A stretch of DNA of 64,000 nucleotides from Morella rubra (lineage: Eukaryota > Streptophyta > Magnoliopsida > Fagales > Myricaceae). The translations under genes were made by a program, and so were the position numbers. The notes below the pieces were generated by a model. It was not told the DNA's origin, did no database searches, and worked only from the letters and a program-made list of their open reading frames with translations. The DNA is taken from NCBI GenBank assembly GCA_003952965.2, contig CM025855.1:710840-774839 (forward strand). Direction: 5' to 3'. This document shows positions 10,545-22,513 of this stretch, in pieces. Position 1 is the stretch's first letter. Each line of letters begins with the position of its first letter.

Positions 10545-11920
10545 ATTTTGTGAAAGGTAGAATATGTACTTTTGTGTTTATTTTGTTAAAAATTTTTACC
10601 ATGAAATTTTGGAGAATGAACACCACCCTTGTGACTGGCGTGACCCCCACCAGCTCTGCACTTATTAGGTGCAAATTAACGTGTCTTCTCTGTATTAGAA
10701 ACATATTAATGGTTCCCAAACTGGGATCGATCGGCAGTACCATATTGCTTTGAGCAAAAGACTTGCTGTACTTTTATTTCTTCGCTAATTTAAGGAACAT
10801 TCTCAGATATCTCGCAGTTAATTGCAACCCCACATAATGGAAACCAACGTATTCATAAGTTTGAAAACTTTAAATTGTTGCATAAAATTTATTGCTAAAC
10901 TAATGTTGGATCTAAGTCTTTCTAGCTGTCGTATGTGGGGACAATATTACTTGCCTGCAGGCAGGTTGCTACACACATTAATTTGACCGGTTATTTAATT
11001 TTGTGTCATATTTTTCAATCTTGTCCCGAAATTGACGGTGCAAGTTGCCTGAGATTGCGATGAACGTAGAACATATGGTTGTAATTTAACAAGTACCTTA
11101 CATCAATTGTCAGCCCGTTTTAACTCTCCACGTTAACACACCCGTTTTCATACGTTTCTGACAATTAGAATATAAATCATTTATTCTTGTTGTATACCCA
11201 GTTGGGTTGTATTCAGCCAGACTTCTATTATTTTGTGAAAGGTGAATTGTACAAATAAAAATTTTCGTACATGAAATTTTGGAGAATGAACACCACCCTT
11301 GTGACTGGCGTGACCCCCACCAGCTCTGCACTTATTAGGTGCAAATTAACGTGTCTTCTCTGTATTAGAAACATATTAATGGTTCCCAAACTGGGATCGA
11401 TCGGCAGTACCATATTGCTTTGAGCAAAAGACTTGCTGTACTTTTATTTCTTCGCTAATTTAAGGAACATTCTCAGATATCTCGCAGTTAATTGCAACCC
11501 CACATAATGGAAACCAACGTATTCATAAGTTTGAAAACTTTAAATTGTTGCATAAAATTTATTGCTAAACTAATGTTGGATCTAAGTCTTTCTAGCTGTC
11601 GTATGTGGGGACAATATTACTTGCCTGCAGGCAGGTTGCTACACACATTAATTTGACCGGTTATTTAATTTTGTGTCATATTTTTCAATGGGCCCCGAAA
11701 TTGACGGTGCAAGTTGCCTGAGATTGCGATGAACGTAGAACATATGGCTTTTGTAATTTAACAAGTATCTAATTATTTATTACATCAATTGTCAAAGCCC
11801 GTTGATAACTCTCCACGTTAACACACCCGTTTTCATACGTTTCTGATTTTGAATTAGAATATAAATCAATATTCTTGTTGTTTTCAGTTGGGTTGACAGA
11901 GATATTTCTCTTCTATTATT
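10545..11920. repeat. tandem duplication, two ~670-bp units
   Basis: A unit starting TTTTGTGAAAGGT at about 10549 recurs at about 11231. Landmarks are offset by 670 bases; for example, GGAGAATGAACACCACCC is at 10611 and 11281. Bases 10600-11019 and 11270-11689 look identical throughout. Outside this block the copies differ by many small insertions and deletions, as in the stretch after CATATGG. No protein family is recognisable in either unit. Confidence 0.85.
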
Positions 11921-12892
11921 TGTTGCAAATAAACATCGATTGGGACATCTGTCTTTCGAGGAGCAGAGTCAAGTCTAATTTGAGCTGAACCAACCGCGTC
12001 TTTGCTGTCTTTATTAAGTCTCGGATATTGATGCTTATGCTGCCAATCCTTTGGACTTTGGCAGATTGTGGTTGTACTTAATAGCTTTTTTAATATTCCT
12101 CTGATTCCAAGTTTAAATATGTCATAATATTTAGCCTTAAACATCCCTGCATTACGACAAAAAAAAAAAAAAATACTGTATCAACCTCAGAACATTAAAT
12201 ATATTAGATCAAAATCGACACAACCATTTTTTTTTTTTGGGAAAAATCTTAACTAAATTTAAACATTCTCTGCCTTGTTTTATACTTTAATTGTGTCACT
12301 TCCATATTATGGACCGCCACTTTTGTTTCATGGTTTGCCATATATAAATATATATATATATTTCCAAATATCAAGCAGCCTCGCGTTGAAAATAGTTGTC
12401 TGCTGATATTCTCAGTCTGCATGGAAGGCACTTTTTCTTCAGATTCTGAGCCTTCTAGGAGTTTTTGCAATATTTTGCTGCATGGTGTTTTTTTTTTCAG
12501 TAGAAAACATACCCCTTTATTTATTTCTCATTCAGCGCCAGCTACAGCCTACAAGAGCTATCTATTGGCACTGTCAGCAGTGACAACTATGCACAGGCGT
12601 TTTAGGTACTGATCGAAAGGTAGCCCTTGTTGGTGTTAATCTAGTCAACCTATCTTGTTATCAAAGAGTAGATTACATGAAATATTTAAGGGAACTAGCA
12701 TCATGACAAATCATGCAAGCTGTCTTTTCTTTTCCGTTCGCCTACCATGTTCTCACTAGCTGAAATACTTTAATTTTGCTAGCTAGCTTGTCTTTTGCAT
12801 GAATGTCGCGTTTCCAAATACTCCGGCCATGCTTGTCGAAGTACATGAAGTGCTTTTGACGTGCACAACTGGAAATGGCCCCCGCGTTGAGA
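11921..12892. other. intergenic, upstream of the SLAH gene
   Basis: No gene was recognised. The stretch holds an A-run, a short TA repeat near 12345-12362 and the distal promoter of the SLAH3-like gene. A minus-strand frame at 11884-12144 has no identifiable domain. Confidence 0.45.
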
Positions 12893-13144
12893 CTATATAA
12901 ATGCTATCTCACCTCCTACATTTGTCGAAAGATATGAGTGGTTGCGCTTATTTATTTTCCGAGTCCGTATTTGTTTAAGCATAAATAGGGTCTTCTTCTG
13001 AATTCTTTTGCGACTCATCTGCTCCACAGAAGAGAAAAAGTGACGTCTCTTTGATGCTTGAATGCGACTTGGGGTTTCTGCCGCCTGAGAACCAAGAAGT
13101 GCTCGTGTAGAAGCCAGTTTATAGAGATATCAGTAGCTTCGAGG
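12893..13144 (+). promoter_or_regulatory. putative core promoter and 5' UTR exon of the SLAH3-like gene
   Basis: A TATA-like CTATATAA lies at 12893-12900. About 240 bases downstream, CTTCGAGGTGAGG offers a splice donor, and an AG acceptor lies shortly before the ATG at 13965 (CCTTTAAG at about 13943-13950). This suggests a leader exon of roughly 200 bases followed by an ~800-base leader intron. Leader introns are common in plant transporter genes, but this one is inferred from signals only. Confidence 0.4.
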
Positions 13145-13964
13145 TGAGGATTCTTAATTGTTTCTTCGAGCACTTTTCTTTCTCAAATCCTGTCTAGATT
13201 TCTGTCGTAATGCATGCTGGGCTTTTCATATGATGTCGTTCAAAATTTCTAGCCCTGGTTGTTGTTGATTGCTTCGTTTTATGCGGTATATTTCCAAGGG
13301 AAAACATCCAATTTCAGATGAAAGTTTGCGTTTTGATAGATCAAAATCTCGTAGCCACACTCCGTCCGAAACCCTTCCCGTCCGTCAAAATAGTAAAAAT
13401 TTTGATCGCAAAACTTGAGGATTAGGATGGAGTTCACATTGGAACTTTTCAGCTTCAACTGAGACTTTTGAAATGGTCGCGTTAAGCCCGTGAAGGGACT
13501 CCCGTCACCATTCTCTAGGGTGTCTTCTGCGTGGTTTTTATTCCCTGCTTGTTTAAAAAACACCGGCTTTTGATTTTCTGTGTGGTTGTTATTCCCGGCG
13601 TGTTTCCTGTTTCGTTGCAGTATTTGCGGGAAACACCTTATCTTTCTTTGAACTGTAACCATTGTTTTCAAATTTTAAAAGTAGGATTTGGATTTTGCCA
13701 AATCTGTGTTTTATAACCTTCAAAATATATAAAATAGGACAAATAGTACGTTGATGAACATTTAAATTTTAAATTGATGAACACTAATGTTGCAAAATCT
13801 CTGCCTCTGAAATCTGTATTTTGCTTAAAATTTAAGCATCCATCTCATAGAATCAAAGAATTCTATGAATCTTGATCCACTCATTTTACCAAAAGTAATT
13901 ACCATCACTTGTAGACTCTTGTCTAACCTTACTGTGTTTATGCCTTTAAGGTTGTTGTTCTGTC

Positions 13965-16900
13965 ATGGAAAATTCTCCACGGCAGGATTCCCCTGAAATT
14001 CCATCTCTAATCAAGTACATATCAACAAATGAAGTGATCGGATTTGATGATGTTAAGTTGGCTGGATTCCCTACTGACCAGTGTCAGCCAAGCGAATCTC
14101 AATCTCCCAGTCTGTTAGCCAATGTAAGTTCTTCCTCTAATTTTAGCCTACAGAAAAGCTGGCCTTGTTATTCAGGAAATTCTTACCCTTGTTCTTCAAG
14201 ATCTTTGGTGTGGCCTTGTTCAACAAAAGCTTTGTAATGATAGTACCGTATATATGCTTTTATTATGCATTGTGCCATGGAACTCACAGCTTCTGCATTA
14301 AGCAGGGCGATGAAACTGAACCAATCTACCATCATCAAAGGGGGCCTTCTATTTCTATCAGCATGCCTCCATCTCCGGTGGGAGTTCATTTACAGAACAC
14401 CAGAAGAGTTCTCTTTAGTGGTGACACAATTTTTAGTAAGGGGATTCCCGATTCTTTGGATGTATCCAGCACTACTATCAGCGAACCACCAAAACATCAT
14501 TCTCAGCCAATACCAACAGGCGCAGCATATAACAAGGCAACAAATGGTGGACAGTTTGCCTACCACCAAAGCATTAGAAGGTTGAAGGACAAGAGATTTG
14601 ACTCCTTCAAAACATGGTCTGGGAAACTTGAGAGGCAGATCACAATACTGCGTGGAAAGCCAGCACCTGAAGTTGAATCCGAGAGTGAGTCTGGGCAGAG
14701 TAGAGAAATGGAAAGAAATTTGCCTGTGGACAGGTACTTTGATGCCTTAGAAGGGCCAGAGCTGGAGACTCTTAAGGTATGTGTATTTGTTACCTTACCT
14801 TTGTATTCATTGTGGTTCCTGTTTTGTGCTTTCTCAACATTTGGGTTGTAACATCTGAGAGTTAGACACTACACAAAGCTAGGCTATCCGTGATGGGTTT
14901 TGATTTCAAAGCAAACAAGAGGTTTGTTTCGTGGATATGGCAGGATTGATTTTATGCTGACTATGCGAACCTCTCATCCCTTCTGGATTGCAGAAACAAT
15001 GGTTTTGGTGAAAATCTGGTAAAGCTGGCATATACTCTTGCTCCTGCTAGTGTTTTACACAGTATTATCCGTGCTTCCCCTTCAACAGCCAGTGTAACTA
15101 AATAAAAAAGTAATATTCCTGGAACATGTTTATGAGGTAATCTGAGTTAGGGATACTTGCAATCAAATTGGACTGGGGTGCTTACATATAATATGTTGGT
15201 CTTCTTCTTTGCTTTCCTATGCACTATCTTACAACATAAAGAATACTTAATGAACCTTGGTCCTGCTATTATTCTGGTGATCATGGTATCTGTATGCTTC
15301 ATTTTGTCATATATTATCTAGATCGATATAGTTGTTTTTCCCAATTTTGTTGTGATTGGTGCCTTCTCATTATAGTAACTGTTCTTTTTACAGGCTTCAG
15401 AGGAAATTGTGCTTCCACATGACAAGACGTGGCCATTTCTTCTACGTTATCCTATCTCCTCATTTGGTATCTGTCTTGGTGTTAGCAGCCAAGCAATTAT
15501 GTGGAAAGCCCTGGCCACCTCTGCCTCCACAAAATTTCTTCACATAAGCCTGACTGTAAATCTCGCTTTATGGTGCATTTCTGTTGCTCTTGTAGCCACT
15601 GCTGCTTCCATATACCTTCTAAAAATGATTCTCTACTTTGAAGCAGTTTGCCGCGAATACTACCACCCTATCCGTGTCAACTTCTTCTTTGCCCCATGGA
15701 TAGCCCTCTTGTTCTTAGCTCTTGGAGTGCCACCTTCAGTTGCTAACAACCTGCCTTCAGCTCTTTGGTATGTTCTCATGACACCAATTTTCTGTCTTGA
15801 GCTTAAGATCTATGGGCAGTGGATGTCAGGAGGCCAAAGGAGGCTATCAAAGGTGGCCAATCCTTCAAACCATCTATCTATTGTTGGAAATTTTGTGGGG
15901 GCGCTGCTAGGTGCAAATATGGGGCTAAAAGATGGACCTATATTCTTCTTTGCTGTTGGTTTGGCTCACTACATGGTCCTGTTTGTAACTCTCTACCAGA
16001 GACTTCCAACAAACGATACCCTCCCAAAAGAGCTACATCCTGTATTCTTTCTGTTTGTGGCAGCACCAAGTGTTGCTTCAATGGCATGGGCAAGGATTCA
16101 GGGCTCCTTTGATTATTGTTCACGGATTGCTTACTTCATTGCCATGTTCCTTTATCTATCACTGGTTAGTATCCACACTAATCCAAACGTGAATAAGAGT
16201 TTAATTCAAGTCTCTGCCATGCATATATGCTTTTAATGCCATTTACCATTTGATGCATCCCTTCTATACAAAAAAACGAAGAGCAGGTGGGGGAGTCTTG
16301 GTAATAGATTTTTCCCTTGAGAAGAACATAGAGCAGGGCAAAGTGGGTTACAGAACATGAATCACAGACACTAATGAGCGCTTGTTTTTTTCTTTGCCTA
16401 GGCAATAAAGAACTTCTGTAGTCATAATATGGGAGAAAATACAGCATCAAGCTCAGCATATTTGAATGCCCATTGGCCTGCTATTTAGCACTTAGTCAGC
16501 GCTTGTTTGATTAGAATGTGTTTGCTGAACTATCTATTTTCAACATTTTCTTTTTGCAGGCAGTTCGGCTTAATTTCTTCCGAGGGTTCAAGTATGCTAT
16601 GACTCACATTCTCCACTGAAAATGTATTGTTCCACCTGCTTATTGTTCAATTTCTGACCTACTTTATTTGAATGCGTAGGTTCTCACTGGCCTGGTGGGC
16701 CTACACTTTCCCAATGACTGGTGCTGCCATTGCAACCATCAGGTACTCAAATGAAGTCCGAAGTGTAGTAACCCAAGTTTTGGCTGCCGTACTCTGCGGC
16801 ACTGCTACGCTTACAGTCATGGGTCTACTTATATCAACTATCGTGCATGCCTTCATTCTCCGAGACCTTTTCCCTAATGACATTGCTATTGCCATCAGTG

Positions 16901-17055
16901 ACAAAAAGCCAAAACCACTGAGGAACTGGTTCCACCTAAGACATGGTAGCTCGGATACCAGAGATATAGAGCATTTCTTAAAATTTGCGGGTTCCGATAG
17001 CAAAGATTTAGAAACCTCTGTACAACCTCCAATCTCTGAATGCGGAGAGGCTTGA
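13965..17055 (+). CDS. SLAH3: SLAC1-homologue slow-type anion channel (SLAH2/SLAH3 group)
   Basis: A plasma-membrane anion channel of the SLAC1/TehA family, in plants passing nitrate and chloride under kinase control. Exons by splice sites are 13965-14123, 14306-14776, 15394-16164, 16560-16591 and 16680-17055, all with GT-AG ends and matching phases, giving 602 residues. The first 210 residues form a hydrophilic, Ser-rich N-terminus of the kind kinases phosphorylate in SLAH3. The membrane core begins about residue 220 (DKTWPFLLRYPISSFGICLG). It includes FFFAPWIALLFLALGVPPS and, across the tiny 32-base fourth exon, NFFRGFKFSLAWWAYTFPMT. The tail after about residue 550 is hydrophilic. Length and N-terminus fit SLAH2/3 better than SLAC1 or the short SLAH1/4. 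SLAH3 rather than SLAH2 is my reading, not proven. No break was seen. Confidence 0.88.
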
Positions 17056-19488
17056 ACTTCCAATATCAGGCCCCCATTGCAATGGCCTTGAGAGGTTGGT
17101 TACTTTGTTCAATGAGTCTTTTGCTGCTCACACATGGGAGGAAAACTATTACAGTTCTAGCAGTTCCAATGAACATGTGTAAAGAGCCAATCAACTGTTT
17201 GAGTACTAAGAGGATAGTGATGGAAAAAGAGTAGCTGAGTTGTATATTGTAAGAGAGTGGTGAAATAATATGCATATGTTTTCTACTTGAAATTTACGGT
17301 GATAGCTTGAAAAAAAAGGAGGAAAAAGACCATAGCTCTTGCTTAGTTCTACTTATTATTTTTCCAGGCTAGTGAATAACCTGGTGTGCTCGTATACGGA
17401 CCTTGAACGTAGTTTGTAAATGAGACGAAGTGCCTAGAGAGTTTGCCTTTGCAGTTGGCTCACTGAAGCAACATCCCATACCAGAGTTGGCAAATTCCAC
17501 TTGGCCTGGAGGGGATCAATGACAGTTGTAACTTGCAAATCAGGTACTCAGTGAATAGTAACCCTTTGGCTTAGGTTAAAGTCATGACTATCTTGCTACG
17601 GTTCAGTAAAAGCCTCTACTAGGGATACCGATGTTTACGAAGGAATTTGTAAATGAGAATCTGATGCTGCTTGTAAATAATGAACTGTAGATGAGTACTG
17701 TAGCATGCAACTTGCGCTTAGATAGTTTGACAAGCATGAGACGTTAGAGAATCACAGCAGAGTTAAATAGAGACACAGATCTAGTATCTTTGTAACTTTG
17801 ATGACAATGAGTCATCTGTTGTAACTTTTAGTAAAATTTTGCTGTAAAATTTTTGTTTAAAAATTTTGATGTGAGTGTTGGTGGAAATAAAAAAGAGGTG
17901 GTATTGAAATTGATGAATGAGTGATAAAAGTAAAAGTAAAATTTTGAAGTGTGTTTGATAAAAGTAAAATTTTAATAAAATTTTGAAAACAAACAGGCTA
18001 GTAAAGCAATTTTACTCGAGAGATATGTGGAACAAGGATGAAACCGATGTTGTCATATTGGATGGTTTCAATTGTTTTGGGAATAACAAGACTCGAAACT
18101 CAGAAATAATTATTGGACTTGGGCCTGCCATCTCCTAAACCTTTCTAGGTATAACTACCAAGTGAAGGGGATTCATCATTCATGTGTGAAATCCATTCTA
18201 TAGCTACCGTTCCATTCTGACATTCCTTCTACATGCTATTTCTCTTCAGAGCAATCTTAGGCAGGAAGATTCGGACACATGGCATGAAACAAGCCTTATG
18301 AATGCAAATGTCTCTTGCCAATTTAATCAATGCATAATTATTTCAATCCTAATCCATGGAAATAGCAGTTATACTTGCCAAAAAAGAAAAAGAAAAAGAA
18401 AAAGGCAGCAGTTGATGGCGACTGAGATCCTTCTTGCATTTTGTGCCTCAAGTTTATCCTGCACCCATTATTATCTGTGGCCCTCTCTGCAGTGGAGGAG
18501 GCAGCCTGCCTTCATTCTATAGCTGAGGAAGCAAAATTGAATTCTCTTTTCTTTAGCGTAAAACAGAGGTCAATATGAATGACAAGTTTGTCTGTCATTA
18601 TTTTTGTAGCTATTTTATTTTCGTTTTCCTTCTTGACGGGGCCAGGCTACTTGAGGGAATTAGAGGGACAGGGTTGGCATAAATGCAACCCTTAAATGCA
18701 ATCCTATTGTCATAATTCGTAACCTCTACTTATCACTGCCCATGGGAGCTCTTCTAAACACCAGAAACAGAGCAATTCTTGTGTGTCATATTCCTCTGTT
18801 GGTTATTTGTCCATCATCCAAGATTGAAAAGACCCAAGGTCGTGTTTCTACAATAATTTCTGTCAACATTTTGAGAACTTACCTTGAAAACCTACATCCT
18901 CAACTTGCAAGTCTATACAAGGTAATGAAGATAAGCACCGTTATCCCTGGGCAGAGTTATTGTTCATAGCTATACAGTGACTGAAGGATCAATAGCAGCG
19001 ACAAGTAGCATGTATGAGGTACAATGGTCCCCCATAAGCTAATTGATGTAGCAACAAGAGAAAAACAAAGTATAAAGGTACTCTTGGTTGTGCTTCCTTC
19101 GATCCAAAGCAATAACTCCAACAGGGAAGACAAAAAGAAGTAGAAAGAAACAGAAACGCATTGTTATCCAACTTGGCATATCTCCTAACACATGTTGTCC
19201 TTGTCTCCCTATCCTGCTTGTTGAGATGTGACAAACATCTCTCTCTTAGCCATTTGCCTTGCCCAGTTGCACTGGCTACATTTGGGCCAACTGAACTAGA
19301 ACTTTGGAAAAACTAAAGTAGAATTTGGCTTCCACTTGAATGATTTCCAATGGAGTTGAAAGATGAGAAGAATTGGCAGTTGCAAAGTGAAAGTCCACTA
19401 ACACTGGACCCCAAGACTTGGGAGCTCAAAACTACGGTTCTTCACTGACATAATAGAATAGAAATGGTCCTCCAAATTCTGCTCACTT
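17056..19488. other. 3' flank of SLAH gene and intergenic sequence
   Basis: The start of this stretch is probably the SLAH 3' UTR. At about 17820-18000 lies an AT-rich patch rich in AAATTTTG and TAAAATTTT motifs, similar in style to AT-rich repeats at 31890-32160 and 41700-42080. No further gene was recognised. Confidence 0.4.
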
Positions 19489-19960
19489 TGTTGGGAAATA
19501 TACGATTCCCTACTTGCGAAATAACATGAGAAATGAAATAAAGAAGAGCAAGAATAAGGATACAGAGATTTACGTGGTTTCCTCAATGTGAGGTATGTCC
19601 ACAAAGTTGCAGAGATTTCACTATTGTCAAACAAAATACAAAGAGGCGGTAAGCATACATCAAACGGCGCAAAAGACAATATGACATCATCAAACCCTAA
19701 CCTTGAGCGTCACATATATAAAGGACCTGGGTCACCGCATCACCAAAATAAACCGGCTCAAAAAATTTTCCTTCTTAAACCATAAACGCTCTTCGTCGAA
19801 TCGGGTCGGGTACTATCCAGGTCGGATATAACAAACCAGGCTTCACATAGCCTACCACACTTAACAAATAATCAGCCAGTACACATGAAAGGAGCATTTG
19901 AACGAATACCATTGCAACAGAAGGGGATATACACATTCTAGAACTACTAAAATTCATGAA
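19489..19960. mobile_element. possible LTR-element remnant (fossil)
   Basis: The stretch opens TGTTGGGAAATATACGATTCC and includes GAGATTTACGTGGTTTCCTC, wording common in long terminal repeats of plant Copia-like elements. No second LTR, internal domains or clear target duplication was found, so it is at best a lone or partial LTR, broken and of uncertain age and family. Confidence 0.3.
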
Positions 19961-21761
19961 TGTTACTTAAATATGATGAGTATGTTTGACCTACATATCA
20001 AGAGTATATCTCTCTTTTCATTTTGATGGGTGAAGAACTTCAATAAAAAAATAACTTACAAGAAAAAGGCATCAAATTGATAGAAATTAGAATGCTGGAA
20101 AGTCAATCGAGCTCGATTTCTTATCCAACTTTGTATTTAATTAGCTAGATAAATTGATATTTGTTAGAATTTTACAATGCCGTTCCCTGCAAACACTCTT
20201 ACAACATGCTCGCTGAGTGCGATGTCGAATACCATAAATGACTTAAGTGACACTCTCTTAACACCAATTGATTTTGATTTTGAGAGGAATGACGATTCAA
20301 TTGTCCGGTAATTTTAAATCATAGGACACCCATATACATGTATATGTAAATATATTATAATGCATAGTTGATTTTCCACATGAGATGGAAGATACATTGT
20401 CCCCTTAAATCATCAATAATTATTTAAGTATAGTTACTTAATGCTTCTTTATTTGTGCGTTCAAGCATTCCTTAGCTAGCTTCGTTGAGGGCTATGTCTT
20501 TTGATCAGTCTTAGATATTGTTTCCGAGCTGCCATTCAATGAGAATGGCCATGATCATGTGTCTTTTTCATTGCCTTCTTGCTGCTAATGGAATCAAAAT
20601 ATGATGGCTATATGGTGAAGGTCAAGAAGTTGCATAGCAAAACAATCAGTTGAGGAACTTTCAGGAAAGAAAAAAAAAAAAACATTAAAGTTTACTTTGT
20701 ATTATTGATGTGAAGATTGAAATAAAAGCCAAATTTTTTTGGGATTTCAGTGTGGGGGGAGTGGGAGAGGGGGACAGAGAGAGAGAGAGATTCTATGGAG
20801 CCTTGTGCATGAGGGATTTGCAAGCTATATATATATATATATTTGAGTGGCTTTCGAAAGCAATATGTCAAGAAGTCTAGCTTAGAGGAAAACAGAGTAA
20901 TACTATCCTTCTGAGTACCAGCTACTCTAAGTGGCTACTAACTAAAGCTAGCGGTACAAACAGTTCATAATTCTCTTTTGAATCCTTTTTTGTTTGGGGT
21001 ATATATATAAGAAGGAGTAAGCACTTGAAACCTGCTGCTCTTGATGCAACTTTGCTTCGCTCAGACCACTCAAGATAAAATTGGACATTGTGGAACCCCC
21101 ACCCTCAAAAGCTTAGGATGAAAACATCAGGTGCAGTCTATGACTTAGAATGACTCTCCATTGAACACCATAGTTCCACACTAATTTCTAATTTTATAGC
21201 ATTTGAATGGACGAATTCATCATAAAGGAAAGAAAAAGGTCAGGAAGATATTTGCTGAAAATACTTAGAAGCAAATAGATGAAATAATTTAGGTGTATGT
21301 TTCCTCTCTATACTACCGTGGTCTTTATATCGAGTGCTATTACTGACTTAATCTACAAGGAAATGGAAACATACTGGTAACTAAGTGCTATTTTTATGAT
21401 CAGGTAAAAACTTCACAGAATAAGGGAGGCAGATTCTTTGTAGAAGGAAGAGTGTTCGGTAGAAGGTAAAAACAAACTAATGTTTCATTTTTGCCTTCCC
21501 TCTTCCTTAAGGCCAGAATTTCCATTGCCAGCCATTTACACAGCTTCTGCTCCCTTGTGGGAGAAATTTTTTACATTGCCATTCCCAGAAAATATAGAAG
21601 GGACAAACAACATGTGGCTGATGATCTTCTTGTCACCTCACATTTCCTCTTTTGCCATGTGAATCAAAAATTGATCCTTGCATCTCCTTCCATTTCTTCT
21701 CCTTACTTTGCTTTTCTTTTATTTTCATCATGCCTTTTGTTTGTACAACACCACCTTCAAT
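19961..21761. other. intergenic, no gene seen
   Basis: It contains short simple repeats (GA near 20776-20790, TA near 20827-20842). No gene, RNA or transposon end was recognised. The right part is probably the 3' flank of the MAKR6-like gene. Confidence 0.4.
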
Positions 21762-22513
21762 TCATTTTCCTGAAAATAACAGAGTCGCATAGATGTTATT
21801 TGTTTGCAGAATGACAGGGAAGAAATAGCAATAGCCCCTATTACGAAAGACATACCTATGGATCTTTTGCAATGGAGAACTGCCTCATAAATTGAACTCT
21901 CAGAGTCACAAGACCTGCGCCAATCATCAGCTGCATAAGCTAGACTCACCCGTGGAGATGTTTCCGATGAGTATACCCAGTTCTTCACCGCAGCGTGGAC
22001 TCTTTTATCGACACTTTCAGCTTTAGAACTTGACTTATTCCATCTGAGTTTTCGAAACAATGGCCTGAGAAACTCCAAGTACTTTTGGAAGATGTGCTTT
22101 GATAGCCTTCGACACCTTCGAAAGGAAGGGGAATAAGGGTTATTTGGAACAAGGACTTTTGGTGCTGGGGAAGAGGATGGCAGGCTAGGACTGGAATCTG
22201 GTTCGTCACTATATGCCTCCATCTTCACTTGGTCGAAAAAGAGAGGCATGACGTAGCCATTGGAGAAGAGCTCGTCTGCATGAACAAAAGCCAGAGAAGA
22301 CGGTGATATAGGGAAGTCAAACTTGAAGTCCTGAGAGTTTCTGAAGAACCTCTTGGATGGTGGCATTTTTGGGTCCATCTCGATGAAAGAAGCTTCATCG
22401 GATGCGTCCAGTGAGGCTCTGAAGGAGTTGTCTAGACTTTCCAGAGATGGTTTTAGGTTCACTAACCAACTGTATGAAAAACTTTCAATTGAAAGAGGCT
22501 GTGAAGCTTCCAT
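21762..22513 (-). CDS. MAKR6: membrane-associated kinase regulator 6-like protein
   Basis: MAKR proteins are plant relatives of BKI1 that sit at the plasma membrane through a basic patch and act on receptor kinase signalling; the role of MAKR6 itself is little known. The start MEASQPLSIESFSYSWLVNL and the end DSESSIYEAVLHCKRSIG are diagnostic of the MAKR5/6 group. A basic cluster lies at residues 131-160 (RRCRRLSKH...RKLRW). Exon 1 is 22513-21856. The frame runs on past a GTATGT donor, but the family ends there. An acceptor TTTTCAG at 21770 gives a final exon 21769-21762 that adds only G-K and TGA. The product is 221 residues. No lesion was seen. Confidence 0.88.

Noticed and set aside
10531-11413. 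Frames repeated in both tandem units (VLPIDPSLGTINMFLIQRR)
   Set aside because: The repetition comes from the DNA duplication; both strands are open, the frames end differently in the two units and no domain is seen.
11884-12144. Minus-strand frame of 86 codons beside the tandem duplication
   Set aside because: Composition looks protein-like but nothing matches a known family, and no splice partners were found.
13279-13671. Minus-strand frame of 130 codons
   Set aside because: It lies in the probable leader intron of the SLAH gene, antisense, with a short internal duplication explaining part of its length.
19588-19957. Short frames near 19.6-19.9 kb
   Set aside because: They overlap the possible LTR remnant and have no gene-like features.
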